Of a stretch of DNA of 64,000 nt, positions 43,710 through 52,506 are shown piece after piece. The stretch is from Planobispora rosea (GTDB lineage Bacteria > Actinomycetota > Actinomycetes > Streptosporangiales > Streptosporangiaceae), in assembly GCF_014648175.1 (NCBI RefSeq), contig NZ_BMQP01000024.1:1-64000 (forward strand). The letters run 5' to 3'. The notes under the pieces were generated by a model. That model searched no databases and was not told the DNA's origin. It saw only the letters and a list, made by a program, of their open reading frames with translations. Position 1 is the stretch's first letter. Each line of letters begins with the position of its first letter. Made by a program: the position numbers and the translations under genes.

Positions 43710-43770
43710 ACCGGCGTCTCCTGTCCGGTACGTCTCCTGCCCGGTCGGCATCGCACCCGCGGGTGAGTGA
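43710..43770 (+). pseudogene. Partial copies 3a/3b of the msrA 3' end
   Basis: Two overlapping fragments of the MsrA end: 43710-43729 matches msrA ACCGG(G)GTCTCCTG at 18 of 20 bases (TGVSCPV), and 43732-43749 is identical to 18 bases of msrA (VSCPVG), continuing in frame to a TGA at 43770. Only the last recycling cysteine region is kept. Confidence 0.65.
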
Positions 43771-43803
43771 ACCGGGAGCCTCCGGACCCGGGGGAGGGTT
43801 CGC

Positions 43804-43809
43804 TAGCCT
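43804..43809 (+). promoter_or_regulatory. -10 element of the GNAT gene at 43816, leaderless type
   Basis: TAGCCT lies 6 bases before the ATG with no ribosome site. Confidence 0.42.
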
Positions 43810-43815
43810 CTTCGG

Positions 43816-44748
43816 ATGATCTCCTACCGTGCGGTCGTCCCCGTGGATCTCGACCGCGTGACCTCCTGGGTCGTGACCGAGCCCGTCGGCTGGATTCCCG
43901 CCGAGCGTTACCTCGCGGAACTGGCCGAGAACATGTACCGGCCGGAGTGGACATGGATCGCCGAGGTCGATGACCGTGTCGTGGGGCGGGCGCTGTGGTG
44001 GGGGCCGGGGGACAACGCGTACCCGGTCGCGCTCGACTGCCTCGACGTGGATCCCGCCGTGGGTGATCGCGCCGCCGTCGGCGCCGAGCTGATCAGGGCT
44101 GCGCTGAGGGGGTTCCCGCGGCCGGTGCAGTACGCGATCAAGGTGTCGGGCGGCTGGCGTGACGATCCGGCCGCCTCGGCAGCCGTGGAATGGCGGCGGG
44201 CGGCGGCGCATGCGGCAGGTCTCACCCGGGAGGTGGAGCGGCTGCAGTTCGAGTGGACGCCGGCCGACGGGGTGCCTCCGGCGACCGGCGCGTTGCGGTT
44301 CGCCGAGGCATCCGATGAGGAGTTCCTGGCGGTGTTCACGAGAATCACCGAAGGCAGCCTGGACGCGCAGACCCGGGCGAGCGTGGCGGCCAAGGGCGCC
44401 GGCGCGACCGCTCGCGAAGAGATGGACTTCTATCTCGGGGCGCCGGGCAAGCGGGAGTGGTGGCGGATCGCCTATACACACGAGGGCGAGGTGGCGGGTA
44501 TGGCGATCCCCTCGGCGACGCCGTACAACGTGAACGTGGGGTATCTCGGGGTGGTCCCGGAGCTGCGGGGGCGTGGGTACGTGGACGGGATTCTCGCCGA
44601 GATCACCCGCATCCACGCGGCCAGCGGAGAAACGCGCATCACCGCCACCACCGACCTGGGCAACGCGCCGATGGCGGCCGCGTTCCGCCGCGCCGGATAC
44701 CGCAACACGGAAATCCGGATCAATCTCTCCAACGACCTGCGGTCCTGA
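43816..44748 (+). CDS. GNAT family N-acetyltransferase (tandem-domain)
   Basis: A 310-residue protein, about twice the length of a single GNAT domain. The C-terminal domain has a good acetyl-CoA motif, VGYLGVVPELRGRGYVDGIL, and TATTDLGNAPMAAAFRRAGY. The N-terminal half is a degenerate GNAT-like domain. The acceptor is unknown. It directly follows the last msrA tail fragment. Confidence 0.88.
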   Translation: MISYRAVVPVDLDRVTSWVVTEPVGWIPAERYLAELAENMYRPEWTWIAEVDDRVVGRALWWGPGDNAYPVALDCLDVDPAVGDRAAVGAELIRAALRGFPRPVQYAIKVSGGWRDDPAASAAVEWRRAAAHAAGLTREVERLQFEWTPADGVPPATGALRFAEASDEEFLAVFTRITEGSLDAQTRASVAAKGAGATAREEMDFYLGAPGKREWWRIAYTHEGEVAGMAIPSATPYNVNVGYLGVVPELRGRGYVDGILAEITRIHAASGETRITATTDLGNAPMAAAFRRAGYRNTEIRINLSNDLRS

Positions 44749-44872
44749 GGCCTGTCGCCGGGAGCCGATACGTCTCCGCGGCCCCGAGGCTCGCCGCCAC
44801 CCAGAAGTTCTCGCCGCCGCGATGACCCCGTACGGGTCCGTGCGCTGCCGTCTTCGGCGTTTTCGAGATGAT

Positions 44873-44900
44873 GCAACATTCCGGGGGTCCTGGGGCGTCT
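44873..44900 (+). promoter_or_regulatory. ECF-type promoter upstream of the sigma factor
   Basis: GCAACATT (44873-44880) and CGTCT (44896-44900) with 15 bases between match the AAC/CGTC pattern of ECF sigma promoters, suggesting that the sigma factor drives its own gene. Confidence 0.55.
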
Positions 44901-44930
44901 CAGTCGGGATGAGCGAGAGGACCCTCACTT

Positions 44931-45410
44931 GTGGATGACGCATCGGATTTCGCGGACTTCGTCGCCAATCGGGCTGATGCGTTGTTCCGCTACGCCTACA
45001 TGCTCACCGGCAACCCGCACGACGCCGCCGACCTGGTTCAGGAGGCGATGGTGCGGCTGCGCAGCGCGTGGCCGCGCGTGCAGCGCAAGCACAACCCGGA
45101 GAGCTACGTGAAAACCACGATCACCCGGCTGCACATCTCCATCTGGAGGCGGCGCAGGCGTGAACACCTGGCGTGGGAGGTTCCGGAACAGCCGCAACCG
45201 GTGGCGGAGTCACCGCTGGATCTATGGGATGAGCTGGCCGGACTGCCCAAGCGTCAGCGGGCCGTACTCGTGCTTCGTTACTACGAGGATCGGTCGGATG
45301 CCGAGATCGCCGAGATGCTCGGCATCTCTCCCGGAACCGTGCGGAGTCAGGCGTCCCGCGCTCTGGACAAACTGCGCGACACCGTCACCCAGCTGAGGAG
45401 CCTGCGATGA
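44931..45410 (+). CDS. ECF sigma factor (SigE family)
   Basis: A 159-residue sigma factor with region 2 (ADALFRYAYMLTGNPHDAADLVQEAMVRL) and region 4 (LPKRQRAVLVLRYYEDRSDAEIAEMLGISPGTVRSQASRALDKL), the layout of the actinobacterial SigE-type ECF group. The GTG start follows GAGAGGA. Its stop overlaps the next gene by four bases, which probably encodes its regulator. Confidence 0.93.
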   Translation: MDDASDFADFVANRADALFRYAYMLTGNPHDAADLVQEAMVRLRSAWPRVQRKHNPESYVKTTITRLHISIWRRRRREHLAWEVPEQPQPVAESPLDLWDELAGLPKRQRAVLVLRYYEDRSDAEIAEMLGISPGTVRSQASRALDKLRDTVTQLRSLR

Positions 45411-46594
45411 ACGACGTCGAAGAGGTGCTGCGCCGTACGTTCGCCCGCGCGGAGGCGAGAGTCCCGGCCGCGCCACCGGAGCTGCTGCGTCAGGTGACCG
45501 TACGGCAGGCGCGGCGCAGCCGTCGTGGCCGGGTGCTGGTGACCGCGGTGGTCACCGGTCTCGTGATCGGGGTGACGTCGGTTGTGGTGTTGCGGGCTTC
45601 CGGGCCGCAGCCGGTCGTCACGCCACTACCCGTCACGACGGGGCCGACGCCGTCCATCGACGGACCGCGGATCGTGGAGGAGATCGCGCCGCCGCTGGAG
45701 CAGGCGCTGCCTTCGGTGATCGTGGAGGTCCCTCGGGAGGCCCCGAACGGCCAGGCCTTCACGCCGAGGCTGTTCATCGATCCACGCACCGTGCTCGGGT
45801 ACGTGTCGAAGAAGGGCTACGATCCCGCGCCTGAACTGTGGGCCTACCGCCTGGAGTCGCGGACCTTCCGGCACCTGGCCACCCTCGACTATCCCATCGC
45901 ACCGGTGGCCTCGATGGCGGTGGGTGAAGGCGTGATCGCCTTGTTCAAGGATGTGGACAGAGATATCCACATCATGACGATTCCGGTGACTGGCGGCGCT
46001 CCCCGCACGGTGGTCTCGTTCCCGGCCGAGCGGGACGTGGACACCGTGAACGGGGACTCCGTCCACGGTGTCAGCCTGGCCGTCGGGGACGGCAGGATCT
46101 TCTGGTCGTCGAACAAGTCGGGTGGTGTCAACCAGGTGCCGGTGGCGGGTGGCGAGCCGTCGTCCGTCCCGGGCACGGAGGGGCTGCATCTCTTCTCCTG
46201 GCCCTGGGCGGGGCGTGCCACCGGCGATCGGATGGGCGCGGTGAATCTGCTCAACCTCAGCACCGGGGAGCGACTCGACGATCCCGCGCAGGCACGGTGC
46301 GCCGTGACGTGGTGCCTCACCGGCAGCCAGGCGATGCGCCGCGACGGCAGCCGGGCTGTGGACCTGCCGGGCGACAACCCCCGGTCGCTCGTGGCCGACC
46401 GTTTCGTCGTCCTCAGTCAGGTCGACAGGAAGGGGCGGAAAGCCCAGGCGATCTTCGATCTCACCACGTCACGGGTCGGCAGGTGGTGGAGCCAGAGCGA
46501 CCGCAAGGCCGCTCCCACTCTCTACACCGGCACGGAGATGCTCTACTTCAAGCGCGGCGACAAGTGGGTCGTCATCCACGACCCAGACCGTTAG
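45407..46594 (+). CDS. Single-pass membrane protein with propeller-like exterior, putative anti-sigma
   Basis: A 395-residue protein. The first ~40 residues are cytosolic and charged (MNDVEEVLRRTFARAEARVP), followed by one transmembrane helix (residues 43-62) and an extracytoplasmic domain with propeller-like strands (RIFWSSNKSGGVNQVPVAGG). The coupling to the sigma gene and the topology suggest an anti-sigma or sensor. No zinc-binding anti-sigma motif is present, so this rests on context. Confidence 0.7.
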   Translation: MNDVEEVLRRTFARAEARVPAAPPELLRQVTVRQARRSRRGRVLVTAVVTGLVIGVTSVVVLRASGPQPVVTPLPVTTGPTPSIDGPRIVEEIAPPLEQALPSVIVEVPREAPNGQAFTPRLFIDPRTVLGYVSKKGYDPAPELWAYRLESRTFRHLATLDYPIAPVASMAVGEGVIALFKDVDRDIHIMTIPVTGGAPRTVVSFPAERDVDTVNGDSVHGVSLAVGDGRIFWSSNKSGGVNQVPVAGGEPSSVPGTEGLHLFSWPWAGRATGDRMGAVNLLNLSTGERLDDPAQARCAVTWCLTGSQAMRRDGSRAVDLPGDNPRSLVADRFVVLSQVDRKGRKAQAIFDLTTSRVGRWWSQSDRKAAPTLYTGTEMLYFKRGDKWVVIHDPDR

Positions 46595-46870
46595 GCGGAG
46601 AACCCGCGGCCCGGCGCGGAACGGGCGCGCACCCGGCGCAGCAAGATCCAAGTCGTTTGCAACCGCGGCCTGGGAACCTACCCGCTGCGGGCCGCGCCGG
46701 GCTGTCACGGACAAGCGCGATGCGCGGGGACAGGAGAGCGCCGGTGCGGCTCATACCGGGAATCGCGGAGACCGCAAGGCGTCCGGCGGGCCGCCGTACT
46801 TCCACCGCTTCTTCTGAGACCCGTCCGTAGGTCTCCGGCCAGAGAACGAGATGAGAAGGAGGCGGTGGGC
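46595..46870. other. Intergenic region, no gene seen
   Basis: A GC-rich 276-base stretch. Short plus-strand frames have no family features. AAGGAGG at its end is the ribosome site of the next gene. Confidence 0.5.
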
Positions 46871-47275
46871 ATGAGCACCGTGCCGCTGTTTGGAATCGTG
46901 TTCGGAGTGGTGTTCACCGGCATCGGCGTCCGTGTTCTCACCGTGGGGCAGCGGTTGCGGCGGAGCGGGGTGCGGGTGCCGGGCTTCGTGGTGGGACTGC
47001 GCTGGTCCGGCGGTGACAACGGCGTGTACTACCCCACGCTGCAGTTCCAGACGGCGCAGGGCTTCATGGTGCAGACCGAGTCGGATCTGGGCTCCAACCC
47101 GTCGCCGGTCCGTCCGGGCCAGCAGGTCACGGTGGTCTACGACCCCGAGCGACCCCAGCGCGCCCGCCTGGACGGGGCAGGCGGCAGGGGCGTGCTTCAC
47201 AGCGTGCTGTTCCTGACCTTCGGGGTGATCGTCCTGGTGGTCTCCCTGGTCGTCGTGGTCAGCTCCTGGCTGTGA
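46871..47275 (+). CDS. DUF3592 membrane protein
   Basis: A 134-residue protein with an N-terminal helix (VPLFGIVFGVVFTGIGVRVL), a beta-rich middle (VGLRWSGGDNGVYYPTLQFQTAQG, GQQVTVVYDPERP) and a C-terminal helix, the DUF3592 pattern. Function unknown. The ATG at 46871 has AAGGAGG eight bases upstream; the GTG at 46865 is too close to that site. Confidence 0.82.
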   Translation: MSTVPLFGIVFGVVFTGIGVRVLTVGQRLRRSGVRVPGFVVGLRWSGGDNGVYYPTLQFQTAQGFMVQTESDLGSNPSPVRPGQQVTVVYDPERPQRARLDGAGGRGVLHSVLFLTFGVIVLVVSLVVVVSSWL

Positions 47276-47412
47276 GGACGGGTGGCGGCCCGCGCGGCTG
47301 ACGGGCCCTCGCCGCGCACGTCCCGATCTCGCCGCGCACGCCCCGATGTCGCGGAAGGGGACTGGTAAGTTCGCGATGCCCTGGCGATGCGTACGGGATC
47401 GGAGTGGGGAGC

Positions 47413-48815
47413 ATGGGGGTGCGGTTCACGGTCCTCGGCCCGGTCGAGGTCACCGTCGACGGGGTCCGGCTGGACGGGCTGGCACCCCGGCACCGGGCGG
47501 TGCTGGCCTATCTGCTGCTCCACGCCGGAACCGTGCTCGGCCGCGACCGCCTGATCGACGCCATGTGGGGGCCGACGCCCCCGGAGACGGCCCGCTCCCA
47601 GATCCACGCGGCCGTCACCGCGATCCGGCGGGTGCTCCGGCGGGCCGGGGCCGCGGACATGCTGCAGACCCGGGAAGCCGGATATGTGATCGTCCCGCGG
47701 GCGGGACAGCTCGACCTGGACGAGTTCACCGGGGCGCTGTCCACCGCCGGGGACCCGCAGCGGATCCGCGCCGCCCTCGCCCTCTGGCGTGGTGCCGCCC
47801 TCGCCCTCTGGCGTGGTGAGCCGTTCGCCGATGTCACCGCGGACTACGCCGCCGACGCCCGGGCTCTGCTGACGGAACGGCGCCTGTCGGCCTTCGAGCG
47901 GCTCGCCGAGCTCGAACTCGCCCTCGGCCGCCCCGAGGGTCTGATCGACGATCTGGCGGCACAGGTCGTCGCGCATCCGCTGCGTGAGAAGCTCACCTGC
48001 CAGCTCATGCGTGCTCTCCATCTCGCCGGGCGGCAGCCCGACGCGCTCGCCGCCGCCCGTGCCTTCCGCGCGAGGCTCGCCGACGAGCAGGGCCTCGACC
48101 CCAGCCGGGCCTTCGCCGCGCTGGAACAGGAGATCCTGACCGGCGACGCGGCCCGGCCGCCGGTGGAGCAGACGTCGTTCCTCCCCCGCGACCTCCCCGA
48201 CTTCGCCGGTCGCGACGACGAACTCGGGCGCCTGACCCGCGAGACCCGCGATGGAATGATCTACGCGATCGACGGGATGGCCGGTATCGGCAAGACGACG
48301 CTGGCGGTCCACACCGCTCACCGGCTCGCCGGCCGCTACCCCGACGGCCGGCTCTTCGTCGACCTGCTCCGCGACCACGCCCGTGCCCTCGCCGCACCGG
48401 AGGAGACCTCTGACGCCCTGGGCCGCCTGTGCGATCACTACCTCGGCGTCGCGATCACGGCGATGGACCGGCTCTTCCCGTACTCCCGGCACCTGCGGCC
48501 GTCCGCGCCCTCTGCAGCCTCGGCGACGTCGCCTGGGACGCGGGAGACATCGACCAGGCCCACGCCGCCTACGATCGGTCCCTGTCCCTCTACCAGGAGA
48601 CGGGCGAACGGCGGGGCGAGGCCATCGTCCTCGGCAACCTGGGTACGGCATACGAGCGGGAGGGCGACTACGTCCGGGCGGCAGATCACTTCACCCGGGC
48701 CCTGACCCTCTTCCAGGACCTCGGCCACCGCCCCGGCGAGGCCGAGATGCTGACGTCCATCGGCCGCGTCGAGTCGCGCGGGCGGGAGGTCGTGCGGCCG
48801 TGTCTCAGCGGCTGA
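47413..48815 (+). pseudogene. Broken SARP/AfsR-type regulator
   Basis: Remnant of an AfsR-like activator. The winged-helix domain (RFTVLGPVEVTVDGVRLDGLAPRHRAVLAYLLLHAG) and BTAD domain are readable to about residue 250, then a P-loop (GMAGIGKTTLAVHTAHRL). After LFVDL most of the NB-ARC domain is missing. Near 48490-48500 the frame shifts; the other frame continues with TPR repeats (AYDRSLSLYQETGERRGEAIVLGNLGTAYEREGDY) and stops early at 48815 inside the convergent hydrolase gene. The BTAD part also has a 24-base duplication. The first part could still make a ~250-residue DNA-binding protein. Confidence 0.82.
47770..47817 (+). repeat. 24-bp exact tandem duplication in the BTAD region
   Basis: The unit beginning GCCGCCCTCGCCCTCTGG occurs twice without change (47770-47793 and 47794-47817), adding eight residues (AALALWRG) in frame. 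Confidence 0.9.
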
Positions 48816-50370
48816 ACGGTGACGCGGTGACGCCTGCCGTGGAGACCTGGGCAGAGGCGTCCGGTACGGAGGTCTCTGCGGTGGGACGACGGAGCCGTGC
48901 CAGTGCGAGGACGCGGGTGGCCAGCACGCCGATGTTCATCGCGGCCGCGGTCGCCGTCCAGGTGACCAGTGCCACCGAGTAGTAGCAGAGCTGGACGAAG
49001 GTGATGTCGCGTCCGCCCCCGACGAGCAGGCCGAGCAGGTCCGGGAGCGTGATGAGCAGCGCGAAGGGGATGAGCCGGGGGAGCAGCCGCAGGGTGAGGC
49101 GCCGGGAGGGCCGGGTGTGCAGCCGGGTCGCCCAGGCCCGTGCGCGCCGGAGGTTCCGGACGCCGAGGAGCACGCTCAGCAGGGTGAGACCGCCCAGAAC
49201 CAGGTCGATGATCAATCTCGTCGAGGCGCCGGGTGGCGGTTCGCCGCCGGTCAGGAGGGTGGCCAGCCGGTCCGCCAGCAGGCCGATGCCGTCGTTGCCC
49301 AGGCCGATGCCGCTGTTGCCGGCGACCGCGATGCCGTAGCCGCCGGGGAGCAGGAGCGCCTCGGCGGAGTAGGTGAACCATATGCCGCTGTGGTGCACCC
49401 GTCCCTTCCGGTCGGTGTCCCAGCCCATCCCGTACGTCCACCGCCGGTCCGACGAGGTGTGCATGGCCGCGACGCTCGCGGGGGAGACCAGCCGGACGCC
49501 GTTCGGGGCCAGGCCCGCGTTGCTCTGCACGATCAGCCATGCGGCCATGTCCGAGGCGGTGCTGATCACACCGTCGGACCCGCCGACGAACCGCTCCGGC
49601 TCCGCGGCGGGAACCGATGCCCCGTAGGCGTAGAGGTAACCCTCACGCACGTCGCGCGGCAGGTCGTGCGGGGTCCTGCCGATCGTGGTGGTCGCCCGCA
49701 TGCCGATGGGCTCCAGCACGTGGCGCCGGAGATAGCCCGCGAACGGCTCACCGGAAACGGTCTCCACCAGCCGGGCGGCGAGGTGGTAGTTCGTGTTCGT
49801 GTAGAAGTGCTTCGTTCCGGGTGCGGCGGCCAGTGCCGTGCCGCGGGCCCGTGCCACGGCACCCGCCGGTGAGTCCGGCTGCGGCAGGCTCTTCTCCGGG
49901 AGCGTGGTGTCGTTGATGCCGGACGTCTGGTTCAGCAGTTCCCGGACCGTGATGCGCGTCCCCCGGGGATCGGCGGGCCGGAAATCGGGCAGGTAGTCGC
50001 GCACGGGAGCGTCCAGCCTGACCTTCCCGCCCTCGACGAGCTGCATCACGGCCAGGGCGGTGAACGACTTGCTCACCGACGCCACCGGCATCGGCGTCGC
50101 GGCGGTCACCGCGGCGCCCGACGAGTCGTGGCCGTATCCGCCCGTGTACAGCACGTCCTCGCCCTTGGTGATCGCGACGGTGATGCCCTGATAACCCGTC
50201 ACGCCGGCGAAGTCGTCCACCACCCGCTCGATCGCCGCTGCGTCCGGGCCTGCGTCAGGTCCCCCGCCCGGGTCCCCCGTCGCGGAGGCCGGGGCGGCCA
50301 CCGCCAGAACCGCCGAACCGGCGGCCGCCGCGGCCCCCAGACTCCGCCACCAGCTCTTGCCTCGCCTCAC
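48805..50370 (-). CDS. Serine hydrolase, beta-lactamase class C family, membrane-anchored
   Basis: A 521-residue protein with a signal peptide (residues 10-31, ending ASA). The penicillin-binding-type motifs are Ser98-x-x-Lys (SVSKSFTALAV), a YTNTNYHLA segment for YxN and HHSGIWFTYS for the third motif. The catalytic domain ends near residue 380 and is followed by four hydrophobic helices. Such proteins are D-Ala-D-Ala peptidases or esterases; the substrate is unknown. GGAGGG precedes the GTG. A 16-base perfect palindrome lies in the promoter. Confidence 0.9.
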   Translation of the reverse strand: MRRGKSWWRSLGAAAAAGSAVLAVAAPASATGDPGGGPDAGPDAAAIERVVDDFAGVTGYQGITVAITKGEDVLYTGGYGHDSSGAAVTAATPMPVASVSKSFTALAVMQLVEGGKVRLDAPVRDYLPDFRPADPRGTRITVRELLNQTSGINDTTLPEKSLPQPDSPAGAVARARGTALAAAPGTKHFYTNTNYHLAARLVETVSGEPFAGYLRRHVLEPIGMRATTTIGRTPHDLPRDVREGYLYAYGASVPAAEPERFVGGSDGVISTASDMAAWLIVQSNAGLAPNGVRLVSPASVAAMHTSSDRRWTYGMGWDTDRKGRVHHSGIWFTYSAEALLLPGGYGIAVAGNSGIGLGNDGIGLLADRLATLLTGGEPPPGASTRLIIDLVLGGLTLLSVLLGVRNLRRARAWATRLHTRPSRRLTLRLLPRLIPFALLITLPDLLGLLVGGGRDITFVQLCYYSVALVTWTATAAAMNIGVLATRVLALARLRRPTAETSVPDASAQVSTAGVTASPFSR

Positions 50371-50387
50371 GACGCCCTCCGATCACC

Positions 50388-50403
50388 TTGCCGACGTCGG
50401 CAA
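50388..50403. promoter_or_regulatory. 16-bp perfect palindrome upstream of the serine hydrolase
   Basis: TTGCCGACGTCGGCAA overlaps the expected start of transcription: on the minus strand TAGCGT, a -10-like hexamer, ends where it begins. It is a likely repressor site; the binding protein is unknown. Confidence 0.55.
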
Positions 50404-50528
50404 CGCTAGAGATCGCGGAAGCCCGGCACAGGATCCGAACGGAACCCGCCACCCCCGACTTTCGTCAGACTCCGGCGGGCGGGGAGGCGGGCACCGGGCC
50501 GGTTGGGAAGGCCGTCAGGAGCCGCACC

Positions 50529-51413
50529 TCAGGAGCGGGGGACGGCGGCGGCTCCGGGGAGGGCGTCGAGGAAGGCGCGGACCTGGGGGCGGTGATCGCC
50601 CTTGCGCCAGGAGACGGCCAGTTCCGCCGGGGCCAGCCCGCTCACCGGCCGGTACACCACGCCCGGCCGTTTGTAGAGCGAGGCGTTGCCCTCCGCGATC
50701 AGCACGATCCCGAGGCCGCTGGTGATCGCCTCGAAGGTCTCGTCCGCGGTGCTCGCCGTCACCGCGATGACCGGGTCGTCGTCCCTGGCGTCACGTGCCA
50801 GCCAGAAGTCCCGCAGGGGACCCGCCTCGGCGGGCAGCGCGATGAACGGCTCGTCCCGCAGCTCAGCGAAGGGGATCTCCTCCCTGGCGGCCAGCGGGTG
50901 GGAGTCCGGCAGGGCGACGAACCTGCGCTCGACGGACAACACGCGGGTCTCCAGGCCCGGCGCCGTGGGCAGCCAGACGAAGGCCAGATCGGAGCTGCCG
51001 TCGGCGAGCCCTCCGCTCGGGTCGGCCCAGCTGACCAGCCGCAGCGAGATCTCCCAGCCCGGCATGGCGGTCCGGAACCTCCGCAGGGCCTCCTGCTGGA
51101 GCCCCCGGCCCACGGCGGTCTGCATGCCGACGACCAGGGTGCCGCTGGGCACCGCCGCCCGCGCGGCCTCGACCCCGGTGTTCCATCGCTCCAGCAGCTC
51201 GCGGGCGAAGGGCAGCAGCGCCTCACCCTGCCGGGTGAGCGCCATCCCGCTGTGCACCCGGTCGAACAGCGGGAAGCCGAGCTGCCGCTCCAGCGCCGCG
51301 AGCTGTTTGGACAGCGCGGGTTGCGAGACGAACAGCCGCTGCGCGGCGCGGGTGACGTTGAGCTCCTCGGCGACGGTGACGAAGTAGCGGAGTTCGCGCA
51401 GATGAACGTCCAT
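50529..51413 (-). CDS. LysR family transcriptional regulator
   Basis: About 294 residues. The helix-turn-helix is ELRYFVTVAEELNVTRAAQRLFVSQPALSKQLAALE at the N-terminus and the effector domain follows. The start is an ATG at 51413 or 51419. It is divergent from the aldo-keto reductase gene, 61 bases away, the classic layout for a LysR regulator and its target. Confidence 0.92.
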   Translation of the reverse strand: MDVHLRELRYFVTVAEELNVTRAAQRLFVSQPALSKQLAALERQLGFPLFDRVHSGMALTRQGEALLPFARELLERWNTGVEAARAAVPSGTLVVGMQTAVGRGLQQEALRRFRTAMPGWEISLRLVSWADPSGGLADGSSDLAFVWLPTAPGLETRVLSVERRFVALPDSHPLAAREEIPFAELRDEPFIALPAEAGPLRDFWLARDARDDDPVIAVTASTADETFEAITSGLGIVLIAEGNASLYKRPGVVYRPVSGLAPAELAVSWRKGDHRPQVRAFLDALPGAAAVPRS

Positions 51414-51474
51414 AGCCATGGGTTATCGCATGAGATCTTGGACGGCAAGAGAGAGCGGACCACATGATCGATAC

Positions 51475-52455
51475 ATGAAGACACGCGAACTCGGAAGCCT
51501 GAAGGTACCGGCGCTCGGATTCGGCGCCATGGTTCTCTCGCCGGGCATGTACGGCGACATCGACGACGGTCGAGCGGAGCGGGCGATCAACGCGGCGCTC
51601 GACGCGGGGGCGACCCACGTGGACACCAGTGACGCCTACGGTGCGGACGGGCACAACGAGCGCCTGGTCGGCCGGGCCGTCAAGGGGCGGCGCGAGGAGG
51701 TGGTCGTCGCCACGAAGTTCGGCCTGGCCGTACCGGAGGGGGAGGAGAGCAGGTCCTTCCCCGTCGGGTTCGCCTTCGGCGAGCTGCGGGTGAACGGCGA
51801 GGCCCGGCTGGTGCGCCGTTACGCGGAGCGGAGCCTGGCGAACCTGGGCATCGACGTGATCGACCTGTATTACCTGCACTACCCGGACCCCGGCGTGCCG
51901 ATCGAGGAGACCGTCGGGGCGATGGCCGAGCTGGTCGGTGACGGCCTGGTCAGGCATCTCGGGCTGTCCAATGTGACCGCCGGGCAGCTCAGGAGGGCGC
52001 ACGCGGTGCACCCGGTCGCGGCGGTGCAGAACGAGTGGTCGATGTGGCGGCCGGTCGACGCGGACCTGCTCGCCGCCGCCCGCGAGCTGGGGGTGGGCAT
52101 CGTCGCCTGGAGCCCGCTGGGCAGCGGGTTCCTCACCGGGACGGTGGGGAGCCTGGGCGAGGGCGACTTCCGGCACAACGCGCCGCGCTTCTCCGCGGAG
52201 AACCTCGCGGCCAACAACGACCGGTACGCCCCGATCCGCGATCTGGCGGTCGAGCTGGGGATCACCCCGGCCCAGCTCGCGCTGGCCTGGCTGCTGCACC
52301 AGGACGAGCACGTCGTGGCGATCCCCGGCAGCCGTACGCCCGCCCACATCGAGGAGAACGCGGCGGCCGCCGACTTCACCCTGCACCCGGACACTCTCGC
52401 CCGGATCGACCGGGCCCTCACCAGGTTCGACGCCGTCGGGGGGACGCTGCTGTGA
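51475..52455 (+). CDS. Aldo-keto reductase
   Basis: A 326-residue NADPH-dependent oxidoreductase. The catalytic set is visible: Asp and Tyr in HVDTSDAYGADGHNE, Lys in VVVATKFGL and His in IDLYYLHYPDPGVP. The NADPH-binding end is VVAIPGSRTPAHIEEN. The substrate is unknown. The ATG at 51475 matches the family's N-terminus. Likely controlled by the divergent LysR. Confidence 0.93.
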   Translation: MKTRELGSLKVPALGFGAMVLSPGMYGDIDDGRAERAINAALDAGATHVDTSDAYGADGHNERLVGRAVKGRREEVVVATKFGLAVPEGEESRSFPVGFAFGELRVNGEARLVRRYAERSLANLGIDVIDLYYLHYPDPGVPIEETVGAMAELVGDGLVRHLGLSNVTAGQLRRAHAVHPVAAVQNEWSMWRPVDADLLAAARELGVGIVAWSPLGSGFLTGTVGSLGEGDFRHNAPRFSAENLAANNDRYAPIRDLAVELGITPAQLALAWLLHQDEHVVAIPGSRTPAHIEENAAAADFTLHPDTLARIDRALTRFDAVGGTLL

Positions 52456-52506
52456 AAGCGGGCGTGAAGCACGGATACGACTTCACCGTGGCCCAGGGGA
52501 AGATCG

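Noticed and set aside
51420..51474. A LysR-type T-N11-A box between LysR and the aldo-keto reductase gene
   Set aside because: Several weak candidates fit but none has a convincing dyad, so no site is claimed.
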